Source: Glandiceps talaboti
Taxonomy: Eukaryota; Hemichordata; Enteropneusta; Spengelidae
NCBI RefSeq assembly: GCF_964340395.1
Contig: NC_135571.1
Coordinates: forward strand, 8,647,953-8,662,952
Length of the DNA stretch: 15,000 nucleotides
Direction: 5' to 3'
Below, one piece after another: positions 1-9,044 of the stretch. The notes below the pieces were generated by a model. It did not search any database. It had not been told where the DNA came from and saw only the letters and a list, made by a program, of their open reading frames with translations. Within the stretch, counting starts at the first letter, position 1. Every line of letters begins with the position of its first letter. The position numbers were made by a program, and so were the translations under genes.

Positions 1-329
1 TTTTGTGTCCTATAAGCCAGAGGGCTGCATGTGGCTCTGTTTTTGTAAATTTTATTTTAAATATTGTATAATTTGATAAGTCCACATAGGACACCTTAAT
101 AAATAATATAATAACATAACATGTAGTTCTCTCGTGTTTTAATTTCATTTTTTCATACACAGTAACTTGACACCAATTACAAGTTGTACATTGTACATTG
201 TATTTGATGTTTTGTCCTCTTATAGCATATCACAGAGCAGAAATCAACACTGCTGTATTTTAGTTTCACTTCTAAGATTGGAATGTGCAGACCTATTGAG
301 GGCTAGCTGTGGATAAATATTGTTTGACC
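1..329. other. AT-rich non-coding stretch
   Basis: No open frame, RNA gene or clear repeat was seen here. The sequence is AT-rich and contains a short direct repeat of TGTACAT near 185-200. It could be intron or 3' flank of the possible minus-strand gene that starts at 1839, but nothing in it confirms that. Confidence 0.5.
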
Positions 330-960
330 TTGAGGGTCAAAGCTTGGTATGTGCATTGAATGACATCAATGCTGATATTCAAATCAAGACATTTAAAATT
401 AGCCATCCATGTTTCACTGTAGGACTGAATGCCTGACATACCTAGTCTGTTTACTAGGACATTGTAATACTATTAGAAGCATTCTTGTTTTGTGATGTTT
501 GAAATCTGAGTTCCATTGAATAACTGTCACATAGCAAGTCCTTAAGTGCTAATAGTACTAATGTCTGGCCCATGAAAATAATTTCAAATCACCTGTCTAT
601 CTATGTATTGATTTGGCCTGAAGAGGTGAATATCTAGTCTATTTTTATACATGGACGATGTAATAGATTTCCTCTAATTATTTTGTTGTGTTTGAACTCC
701 TCCTAAATTAGTAAAAAGTCCAGGAGTTCACTTGCATACTCATCACATACCAAGTCTCCCCTAGGTCCTACATTTTGTCAGTACCCATAAAAATTATTTA
801 AAATTAGATGTCCATATATCCATCAAATACCTGACATACCAGTACCTGGTCTATTTACATGGACAATGTAATATACTAATAAACGTAACATTCTGGGCTT
901 GTTTTTTTGTGTTTGAAATAGTTCAAGAATCATGGTCATGCAGTCCCAATCTAGTCTGGA
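330..960. repeat. Diverged ~200-bp tandem repeat, about three units
   Basis: Three anchors recur in order: GGACATTGTAATA at 457, GGACGATGTAATAGA at 653 and GGACAATGTAATATA at 861, giving spacings of about 196 and 208 bp. Each is followed by a T-rich stretch and then TGTTTGAA. The phrase ATTTAAAATTAG also recurs near 390 and 798, and TGACATACC near 433 and 832. The units are strongly diverged with indels, so this is an old array. A 9-bp inverted repeat (TGAACTCCT at 693-701 and AGGAGTTCA at 722-730) lies inside the middle unit. Confidence 0.6.
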
Positions 961-995
961 TGCCAACGTGGTTTCTACATGTAACTAAAACCAGT

Positions 996-1092
996 GTGAG
1001 TAGAGATGTAAATGGTGACAATCCTGTATAGGAACTAGACTATGTGAGTGGAGGTGTAAATGGTAACAATACTGTATAGGAACTAGACTACT
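996..1092. repeat. 48-bp tandem duplication
   Basis: Two adjacent copies begin with GTGAG at 996 and 1044. They share the core GTAAATGGT.ACAAT and the phrase TGTATAGGAACTAGACTA with only a few substitutions. No coding role is visible. Confidence 0.85.
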
Positions 1093-1283
1093 GTAGTCCC
1101 AATCCCTATATTCTATGTTATATATGGACACATACCAAGGCCTCAAGATTACTAATGAAGGACACGTAGACATACTGGTACATGTAGATACTAAACACCA
1201 TGTCTACATGTAGACTACCCAATTTATAACGTGGTAGCCTGTTTGACCATTGGCAATGGAAATCAATAGAAAACTATACCTAA

Positions 1284-1300
1284 AACACACACATGCACAC

Positions 1301-1378
<78 letters not shown>

Positions 1379-1463
1379 ACACACATACTCAAACACATAC
1401 ACACACACACACATACTCAAACACATACATACACACAAACACACACACACACACACACACATA
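1284..1463. repeat. (AC)n microsatellite, interrupted
   Basis: About 180 bases of CA repeat, with a pure core at roughly 1306-1373 and interruptions (ATAC, CTCAA) to the right. Any open frames across it are His/Thr or Cys/Val repeats produced by the dinucleotide and are not genes. Alternating purine-pyrimidine DNA of this length can adopt Z-form. Confidence 0.97.
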
Positions 1464-1610
1464 TGTACATACATTTGTACTAAAAGTAAACTGTCAACTT
1501 TCTAGTATCCACCGTTTCTACATGCTAAGAGTCAACAGTATATGTAATAAACATGCAGTATTTGTGTTTGTTCCTATTTATTTCTCTTTTTTTTTGGTTT
1601 TGCTTAGCTC

Positions 1611-1659
<49 letters not shown>

Positions 1660-1660
1660 G
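1611..1660. repeat. (TTG)n trinucleotide microsatellite
   Basis: About 17 uninterrupted TTG units (CAA on the other strand), followed by a G-rich segment. Translation gives poly-Val or poly-Asn/Gln in neighbouring frames, which has no coding support. On the minus strand it would fall in the first intron of the possible gene at 1767-1839. Confidence 0.97.
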
Positions 1661-1766
1661 GGGAAGGGGTAGGCGTTGGATGTGACCTGAAAAGGAAAAC
1701 TTGTGTACTGTACACATACATGTAGCATCTGATGAAGGTCACACACTAATAAAATGACAGACTTAC

Positions 1767-1839
1767 CACCGCTTGTAGAATGTACAGCGTCCTCTGTTAT
1801 CTTGAGGGCAGCAATCTCTACTGTTTCTTCGTCACACAT
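1767..1839 (-). CDS. Candidate first coding exon of an unrecognised gene (partial)
   Basis: On the minus strand an ATG at 1839-1837 follows AGAACC, a reasonable animal start context. It opens 24 codons reading MCDEETVEIAALKITEDAVH then STSG, plus one base, and ends at G|GTAAGT (donor at 1766-1761), a full match to the donor consensus. This gives a phase-1 intron. The peptide is acidic and helix-compatible, unlike the Cys/Asn/Val-rich translations around it. The same frame stays open upstream to about 1980, so it could instead be a longer or internal exon. A TATA-like TATAAGG lies about 40 bases upstream on the same strand (1882-1876). No family is recognised from so short a piece. The start MCDE resembles actin, but the following residues do not. 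Any further exons would lie leftward. I see none in 1-1760, which is mostly repeats. Confidence 0.35.
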
Positions 1840-1980
1840 GGTTCTCCTTACTACACACAAACACAGTCCTCTAGACCTTATAAATCCAAAATTTGTAGTT
1901 CCCAAAACTTGACTGCAAACACAGGTACACTGCAACCCAACTAATGTCAGTCTTTCTTGTTCAACGCTCGTCAGAAGCAC

Positions 1981-2439
1981 ACAATTCTTGAATTATTTGA
2001 CCACAGTTTTACATCTAATGTATGGCAATGGTATATGATCCAAAGTTTATCAAATTGTTGTATCTCTTGGCAGAGCGTCTTAGACGGTGCTTTACAGAAG
2101 CCTGAAGTTTTACAATGACGTTCACAACGTTGATTTGCAACTATCAAACATACATATAATATCACATGTATGTATCAGAAGCCGTAAAGCCACAGGGTAT
2201 TCAGTTACACTACCTTACCAAGCAATGTATATAAATTTCCTGTTCTCCTTTTCAGTAATCCGATCTGGCAAAACTCACTGCAAAAGATTGAAATTTGAAC
2301 AAATTAAGGAACTGTTCACTCTACATATTATTACCCATAAAATGTACATGTACCAGAAACCACTTTATTATATCAAACTCTGTTGTAGTGAATGTTTGGT
2401 TTCAGTAAACTATTCTAACTGCCGATTTGGGTACGTGTA
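1981..2439. other. Non-coding or weakly coding stretch left of the 55-bp array
   Basis: The plus strand has one open frame of 117 codons (2087-2440), long for AT-rich DNA, but its codons and composition are not protein-like overall. It includes a good 3' splice-site-like tract ending in TTTTCAG at 2255, discussed as a finding. A piece of the right end (AACTGCCGATTTGG near 2417) recurs near 2922, which suggests repeat-derived sequence rather than an exon. Confidence 0.4.
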
Positions 2440-2705
2440 GTATTATCACATATGTACCAGCAATTACTTGCACTAGTGTGTGTGCATACTAGTGGTATTA
2501 TTACGTATGTAGCAGAGATTACTTGCACTAGTGTGTGTGCATACTAGTGGTATTATTACATATGTACCAGAGATTACTTAAACTGGTGTGTGTGCCTACT
2601 AGCGGTATTATTACTTACGTACCAGAGATTACTTGCACTGGTGTGTGTGCATACTAGTGGTATTATTACTTATGTACAGTTGTACCAGAGATTACTTGCA
2701 CTGGT
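2440..2705. repeat. 55-bp tandem array, about five units
   Basis: The phrase AGATTACTTGCACTRGTGTG recurs with the G of CTTG at 2470, 2525, 2580 (substituted), 2635 and 2698. This gives a 55-bp period with one 8-bp insertion before the last unit. Each unit has TATTATTAC, a TATGTA/TACGTA word, and the inverted pair CACTAG...CTAGTG separated by 12 bases, so each unit can fold into a short hairpin. The units carry only a few substitutions. Confidence 0.92.
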
Positions 2706-3421
2706 GCACGCATGTAAATGTTATTTTCACTGCAGTGCAATACAGAAAACATTATTGCATACCTGCATGTTAATGATATGCAAATGAGGATGCACTCATT
2801 GGCTACACACAAAATCGCATGATTGTTATGATTTTTTATGGGAATTTGCCATTTCAGATAAACATATGTACATGTAATAACAGAATCCCATGCCACGTAA
2901 GTTCCAGTGTGCAAACAATTTTAACTGCCAATTTGGAAACACTACATGTACACTAGTGAAAGCACAGTGCAGAGAACACTGCAAGCACTCGTACAAATAC
3001 CCCGAGAAGGTACACTTGCATTCACGTGTCATTGGGTTCTGTCATAGTGTTTGTCACTAGAGACTGTGTATCTACCATACATGTACATTCTAGTATTTCT
3101 ACCCTCTTAGCCACTTTCACATTGCCAGTGACATACAACTTCATAAATTTACAGTAAATTCTTTAGCCTAGTACATGTATTAGTCATGCAGGGATTTTTT
3201 TACTTTCGTCTCCCATCATGACTAGCATTTCCCCAAATGGTCCTGTATTCAAAACTGTAAACATTCTCTGTAAACAAACGAACATTCTCTCCAATCACTA
3301 TCCTCTCCACGTATAGTCACACTGACAGACTTTTCCGAAAATTTAGCAAAACCACCGGAAAAAACGGGGAAAGGCAGGGCAGTGCATGTCAGTAGTAATC
3401 CATCATATGCTGACATGCAGT
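2706..3421. other. Non-coding stretch
   Basis: No gene is supported. The minus-strand open frames are short and lack exon-like composition. TACATGTA occurs several times (for example near 2868, 2943 and 3172). Confidence 0.5.
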
Positions 3422-3471
3422 TGTAATAGGGCACTTGCAAACCTGCCATGTTGAATGTTGCATCATGGGAA
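3422..3471 (-). repeat. 50-bp dispersed block, inverted copy of 13373-13423
   Basis: Read on the minus strand it contains TTTCCCATGATGCAACATTC, then CAACATGGCAGG, then TTTGCAAGTGCCCTATTACA. About 47 of 50 bases match the plus-strand block near 13373-13423. The last part, TTGCAAGTTCCCTAT, also occurs at 3661-3675. The block resembles clustered promoter motifs (a ZNF143-like CCCATGATGC and a YY1-like ATGGCRG). That is motif resemblance only. Confidence 0.8.
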
Positions 3472-3475
3472 ATGT

Positions 3476-5008
3476 GATAATAAATACTAATCAATTACTA
3501 TTGTAAACAATATTGTTACATTGTTTGTAACCACAAATAATCAATTCATAGTTACCCTGACAATTGTGTGAGGTTTATTTTATCAGTAGCTCCAGATTAG
3601 GTATTACGATAACCACAGATAATCCCATAGTCCTTTGAGTCTGAGCATGCTCAGTCTGGATTGCAAGTTCCCTATTGGTTACTTTATTCTGACAGTTGTT
3701 CATTAATCTTCAACTAGTATCACTGTTTGATTAAATCACGTGGGGATGTGATAAGTCATCACATTCATATCACATTCATATCAACTTGTGATACCATTAA
3801 ACTATCACTGTTGGGGGTAAACACAGAATCACAATCAGTTAACACCTTGAGCAACGGGATTGACTAGACTGAGATTGTAGTACGTAATAGTACAGTCACT
3901 GCCAGGACCTAGACTAGGAAATACTAGGGATGATGGGAGACAAGTCAAAATCCCCATATGACACTAGAGATGCTTGGGTATACAAATTCTTGACACAACA
4001 CGATGTGGTGTTCGATCCCCTAGATTCCGTACAATGTGGCAATGTACACCAAAGTTTTTTCATTATGACCTGTAACAAAATTTTGTCTGTCATGAAAAGA
4101 TGATGCACTGACTACATGTATATATGTAACTCCATTGGGATTACAGTTTTACAAAGGTTGAACATGTTCATAGCTAAAATGCATGGCCACTTTCCTGTGT
4201 TTTATCATTAGTTTTTGAAAGGGAAACTCAAAGAAAGTTATTATTCATTGTCTAGCAAACTAAGAATCAGATAGATTTTACGTAAACAATGCTTAAGTCT
4301 TAGCAAAACACACGACCTACAGTGAATGAAGTATAACATGACTGGTATTTGGTTGCTTTGAAAGCTGGCACTAATTACATGGTGTATCACTATAGCAAGT
4401 GATGGCCTTGGTGCAACTGACACTAAACTCCAGGGAGATATCACAAACTACACCACACACCAGTATCAAATATGGCACAGCCGCCCTTCGTTTTTTTACC
4501 ACAGTACAGTGTATGACAAACACATAAGAATTAGTGATCTGGTAATACATGCAATGGTAAATACATACCCCTCCGAAGGGCTGCCAGAACTCTAGGGGTT
4601 CACACACCAGTGAAACGTTTTAGGTAATGCAGCACAATGGAACGATGGTTACATAACATGTTTTTATCCGACCTTGGCCCATTCAACTCTTATCACAGAT
4701 TAAAGTTATTGTAGCTGCAAGCTCTTCAAAGCAGTGGCCTTTGGGGGTTTAATGCAACTTAGGAGTTTTTTCTACTTAAAGTTACACAACAATACTTTGT
4801 GATTGAATTCATAAAAAAAAATCTTAGAAAATTCAAAGACAGACTTTGGAGTGGGATACTACATGTAAATCTGTTTTCATGCAAACAAATTGGAGACCTT
4901 CTAAAGACTTTGGTATTTAAAGCAAGTGACAAATCAATAAATTGCTAAACATTGTTTAAAAGGAAGCTAATGTTTGTTTCACTGTAAATGAAGCATATTA
5001 AGCATATC
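3476..5008. other. Long non-coding stretch
   Basis: Nothing clearly coding is visible in about 1.5 kb. Small items are a 14-bp perfect palindrome CTGAGCATGCTCAG at 3641-3654, a doubled 11-mer ATCACATTCAT at about 3758-3779, and a tRNA B-box-like GTTCGATCC near 4011 without a matching A box. A minus-strand GGG|GTATGT donor-like site occurs near 4569, but no acceptor was found upstream of it. Confidence 0.5.
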
Positions 5009-5910
5009 TCAATCTAGAGGCTATCCACTGGGTTTCTTTCTGAAGATGTCTTTACCCCCACAGTCTAGAGGCTATCCACTGGGTTTGAATCTGAAGATCT
5101 CTTTACCCCACAGTCTAGAGGCTATCCACTGGGTTTGAATCTGAAGATCTCTTTACCCCCACAGTCAAGAGGCTATCCACTGGGTTTCTTTCTGGAGATC
5201 TCTTTACCCCACAGTCTAGAGGCTATCCACTGGGTTTGTTTCTGAAGATCTCTTTACCCCACAGTCTTGAGGCTATCCACTGGGTTTCTTTCTGGAGATC
5301 TCTTTACCCCACAGTCTAGAGGCTATCTACTGGGTTTGTTCTGAAGATCTCTTTACCCCCACAGTCTAGAGGCTATCCACTGGGTTTGTTCTGAAGATCT
5401 CTTTACCCCCACAGTCTAGAGGCTATCCACTGGGTTTGAATCTGAAGATCTCTTTACCCCACAGTCTAGAGGCTATCCACTGGGTTTGAATCTGAAGATC
5501 TCTTTATCCCACAGTCTAGAGGCTATCCACTGGGTTTGAATCTGAAGATTTCTTTACCCCCACAGTCTAGAGGCTATCCACTGGGTTTCTTTCTGGAGAT
5601 CTCTTTACCCCACAGTCTAGAGGCTATCCACTGGGTTTGAATCTGAAGATCTCTTTATCCCACAGTCTAGAGGCTATCCACTGGGTTTGAATCTGAAGAT
5701 TTCTTTACCCCCACAGTCTAGAGGCTATCCACTGGGTTTCTTTCTGGAGATCTCTTTACCCCACAGTCTAGAGGCTATCCACTGGGTTTGAATCTGGAGA
5801 TCTCTTTAACCCACAGTCTAGAGGCTATCCACTGGGTTTGAATCTGAAGATCTCTTTACCCCACAGTCTAGAGGCTATCCACTGGGTTTGTTCTGAAGAT
5901 CTCTTTACTC
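5009..5910. repeat. Minisatellite, 50/51-bp unit, 18 copies
   Basis: The phrase TCTAGAGGCTATCCACTGGG recurs 18 times, with GGCTAT at 5019, 5070, 5120, 5171, 5221 and so on to 5873. Spacings are 50 or 51 bp. A variable segment after TGGGTTT distinguishes unit types (GAATCTGAAG, CTTTCTGGAG, GTTCTGAAG). Each unit ends with a pyrimidine-rich tract and CCCCACAG. Because 50 is not a multiple of three and each unit holds TAG and TGA, no frame stays open, so the array is non-coding. Units 10-12 (5465-5615) and 13-15 (5616-5766) are identical, showing a recent three-unit duplication. Confidence 0.98.
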
Positions 5911-6056
5911 AAAGAACAGGGTTAGAAATGATTTGATACCAGATTGGCATCTAGCAAATTTACGTCATGTAACTGAATATTTGCACTCACTTTCACTGCA
6001 AGATTTCATCATTACGCATAAAAAAAATATTGTGTGGTTCCAATTACATTCAATTT

Positions 6057-6390
6057 TAAAATAGGTGGGGTAGGTACATTTTTTATTTTATTTTATTATA
6101 TATTTCTTTTCATGTGTGAGTGTCTAGTTCAGGTTTTCCATTGTTTTCCAAATGGTCTCTGTGTTGTTTATTTCTTCTCATCAGATGTACAGCCATTACA
6201 GATTGGAAGAATAGTTTTAGAGTGTCTTTTTAAGATGATATTAGTTCTGCACCCACTATTTCTTGTGATACTTCATGATTTTCACGATTTTATTATTATT
6301 TTTCTCGAATACATAAAAAAAGTTTAGGGTCAGCGTGAAAAACTAGGTGGGGTTTGGTAACCGGAACCAAACAATTTTTTTATTAGGCCT
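6057..6390 (+). mobile_element. Dispersed repeat, copy 1 (family shared with 13431-13732)
   Basis: The copy starts at AAATAGGTGGGGTA and ends at TTATTAGGCCT. Its whole length aligns by eye with 13431-13732, including GTGTCTAGTT, CACTATTTCTTG, GAATACATA, GTTTAGGGTC and AACTAGGTGGGGT. The word TAGGTGGGGT occurs near both ends. The right end has a 7-bp hairpin, GTTTGGT (6352-6358) and ACCAAAC (6366-6372). No terminal inverted repeats or transposase were seen, so this is a non-autonomous or fragmentary element of unknown class. The 97-codon open frame across it is hydrophobic low-complexity translation and is interrupted in the other copy. Confidence 0.75.
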
Positions 6391-6669
6391 TAGCACGTCA
6401 TATTTTCTATAATTTACTTCATGAAAATCACAGCAACAGTTGTTTTAATAGCAGACTAACAAATCACACAAAATGTGACGTTAAATTCCCATGTTTTTCT
6501 ACAATGAATGTCTCACACTTTTGAAATTAGAAGTTCAATTCCATGTATGTGCACACCAACACAACATGATACATGTATACACAAACACTTGTAGCACATA
6601 CACATGATGTACGCAATAGTCCACACCTAAGACTGGCTACACATGGACAAATGGTATTGTTGAGCCAGA
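6391..6669. other. Non-coding stretch
   Basis: AT-rich sequence with no gene or array that I can support. Confidence 0.5.
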
Positions 6670-6780
6670 TGTTTATTTATTTATCTATTTTATTTATTTC
6701 CAAGGATGATCTAGGAGACAAGTCCCATTAACAGGCTCTAAAACAGCTAAGTCTCTAGGCTAGCACATGTACGGACACAC
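6670..6780 (-). mobile_element. Possible 3' end of a minus-strand retroposon
   Basis: On the minus strand a body ending in ATCATCCTTGG is followed by AAATAAATAAAATAGATAAA-type sequence (6701-6670). This is the form expected of a LINE or SINE 3' tail carrying a (TAAA)n tract and an AATAAA signal. The 5' extent and any target duplications are not visible, so the call rests on the tail alone. Confidence 0.3.
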
Positions 6781-6820
6781 AAATGCGTGCATAACTGACT
6801 TTCTTATTCAAGTTCTTCTA

Positions 6821-6959
6821 CACAGATACAGATACAGATACAGATACAGATACAGATACAGATACAGATACAGATACAGATACAGATACAGATACAGATA
6901 CAGATACAGATACAGATACAGATACAGATACAGATACAGATACAGATACAGACACAGAT
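6821..6959. repeat. (ACAGAT)n hexanucleotide microsatellite
   Basis: About 22 nearly perfect hexamer units. Open frames across it encode Tyr-Arg or Ser-Val / Cys-Ile / Leu-Tyr dipeptide repeats and are not genes. It is followed at 6970-6996 by four overlapping TACATGTA words. Confidence 0.98.
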
Positions 6960-7002
6960 GAGGTACAGATACATGTACATGTACATGTACATGTACAGAT
7001 AG

Positions 7003-7097
7003 ATACAGACACAGGCACAGACACAGACACAGACACTGACGCAGACACAGACACAGACACAGACACAGACACAGACACAGACACAGACACACACAGA
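7003..7097. repeat. (ACAGAC)n hexanucleotide microsatellite
   Basis: A second hexamer tract, with a few interruptions (AGGCAC, CTGACG), that differs from the left tract by one base per unit. The two tracts flank the TACATGTA cluster and probably arose from one array. Confidence 0.95.
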
Positions 7098-7764
7098 TAG
7101 ATACAGATACATACATGTACACAGATGCCCGTGCATCTGCACATACACATACACAAACAAAAACTTACACGCATTTTTGTCATAATTTTGACAGTGCTAC
7201 GATTTCCACAATACCCCATATTTGTAAGTTGAACTACATGTACAATGTACTATATGGAGACTGTTCTCTTGGTTGTCACATTACTGGTTGTTTTCATTGG
7301 TACAAAGGATATGTTACTGGAGTACAGTAAAATGCATTGCAACCACTGTATTACAGAAAACTGGTATTGATATGGGGAGAGGGGGACTCATAATATTTGC
7401 ATAGCTACATGTATACACATCTTGCACCATGTAAAATATAAAATGTGCCCTACAAACACAAGCAGATTTCATCTACTTGTGACCTACATTTGTACCAAAA
7501 TACATGCCGGGAACCCTGGTAAACAAACTTACTATGTATTTACTACCCTTAACAGAAGCAATGGTACAGAGTACCCTAGTAAATTACATTCCTTGTAATG
7601 AAATTGGGTAGAGTTTACCTACTTTCAACCACTCATTAAAAAACGCTGGTGGAGAACCCTTCTAAAATAACTACGGAACTCAGGTAGAAATGTTCATTTT
7701 TACAATGTTTGTCAAACAAGCATTTAAAATACCATAAACACAAGAAGGAAGATCACAGTCAGTA
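7098..7764. other. Non-coding stretch
   Basis: No gene, array or RNA was recognised. Short words such as CTGGTAAACAAAC and CTAGTAAATTACA suggest decayed repeats, but no period could be established. Confidence 0.45.
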
Positions 7765-8575
7765 CAGATGGTAAACTGTATCTCAAGTATTTTCCGGCTT
7801 AATAACGGGGTGTAGGTACTTCACCAAGGAACAACATACATGGATGTATGGATTTAATACTAGATAAGCATTTCCATTTATTTGCATGAAATCTTGTGTA
7901 TGATGGAGTGTTTTGGTTAATACATATACATGTATAGGAGATTAGAGTTCAGTAGCTGCAAAGATTATATACTGTAACTGAAGTATTATTTTTTGAATTA
8001 CGGAATGTAGGTACTTCACCAAGGAAAAACATCCTAGATACATGTATGTGTTTCTGTTTATTCACTTAAAATCTTGTGTATGATAGTGTTTTGGTGTATA
8101 CATATATACGATATACTGGTAGGAAATCAGAGCTCAGTAGCTGCAAAAATGATATTCTGTATCCGGAGAATCATTTTTTTAATTACCGAATGTAGGTACC
8201 TCACCAAGGAAAAACATAATGTATGGATTTACTAGATAAGTGTTTCTGTTTATTCGCATGAAACCTTGTATGTGATAATGTGTTTCTATTAATACATGTT
8301 GGAGGTTTAAGTTAGTTGCACTGCATGTAGCAGCATGAGTACAATATACTTTAACTGGAGTATTTATTTTTTTCATAACGGGTTGTAGGTGCTTCATCAA
8401 AGGAACAACAAACAATATACAGTACATGTATGGATTTACTATACATGTACATGTACGCGTTTCCATTTATTTGAATGAACTTTTGTGTGTGATATACATG
8501 TATGTATAGTGTTTTGGTTAATACATGTAGGCTAAACCTGTACTATATTGTAGCTACAAAGACTGTACAGAAAAC
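7765..8575. repeat. Diverged ~190-bp tandem repeat, four units
   Basis: The marker TGTAGGTRCYTCAYCAARGA occurs at 7811, 8006, 8191 and 8384, giving spacings of 195, 185 and 193 bp. Each unit then has TATGGATTTACTA or a relic of it, TTTCYRTTTATT, a TTGTGTRTGATA word, GTGTTTTGGTTAATACAT, and GTAGCTGCAAA before the next marker. Divergence with many indels indicates age. Confidence 0.88.
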
Positions 8576-8902
8576 GAATACATTGATATTATAAATCACA
8601 ATACAGTTGGAATACATGTATATGAACCTGCTATAACTTGCACGTATTATGTATTTGTGTCAAAGGCCGAAACTATCTGAAGACCTATTTGCATGAATGA
8701 TGGCATATGTTATATGGATAATCAAATTACAACTCTCTCACATCACAATGTTCTGTAATTCAAATGACCTACTACTGGTAACACTCAGGTAAAACATTTG
8801 CATAATTTGCCACAATCATTCATACAAGTAACATCTACATTTGCAGCATATCAAGTATAAAAGTACACAGTTTCAATAGATTTAATTATAATATAAGCCC
8901 AG
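8576..8902. other. Non-coding stretch
   Basis: AT-rich sequence between two tandem arrays. No feature is supported. Confidence 0.5.
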
Positions 8903-9044
8903 CTACAGTTAGGATAGCTGAAATAGTGTAGTAGGATTAGTTCTTCAAGTCTACAGGTACATGTATAGGCTAGTTAGGACTGTAACATATCTGTAGTCTT
9001 GAAGGACTAATACTACTACACTATTTCAGCTATCCTAACTGTAG
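8903..9044. repeat. 54-bp inverted repeat (hairpin or cruciform)
   Basis: The arm at 8903-8956 is the reverse complement of 8991-9044 at 51 of 54 positions. The spacer is 34 bases (8957-8990) and contains TACATGTA. Transcribed RNA or extruded single-stranded DNA could form a long stem. Confidence 0.95.

Noticed and set aside
1204-1505. Open frames on both strands across the CA repeat
   Set aside because: They are His/Thr and Cys/Val translations of a dinucleotide microsatellite.
3249-3494. 81-codon minus-strand open frame with ATG in the dispersed block
   Set aside because: The start lies in a repeat also found at 13373-13423, where the frame does not continue. The peptide has no recognisable domain and no good donor was seen.
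3641-3654. 14-bp palindrome CTGAGCATGCTCAG as a p53-type response element
   Set aside because: GAGCATGCTC fits one RRRCWWGYYY half-site, but no second half-site lies next to it. One half-site is weak evidence.
3985-4040. tRNA-like B box (GTTCGATCC) suggesting a tRNA gene or tRNA-derived SINE
   Set aside because: No A box at the right distance, poor T-stem pairing and no cloverleaf could be drawn.
4569-4623. Minus-strand piece reading EPLEFWQPFGG before a GTATGT donor-like site
   Set aside because: The open stretch is about 17 codons, begins after a stop, and no acceptor or start codon precedes it.
6034-6327. 97-codon plus-strand open frame, hydrophobic
   Set aside because: It lies within a dispersed repeat whose other copy (13431-13732) does not keep the frame. 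The hydrophobicity comes from T-rich DNA.
6767-7219. Overlapping open frames of 64-133 codons over the hexamer tracts
   Set aside because: Hexamer repeats leave several frames open by chance. The translations are pure dipeptide repeats with no domain.
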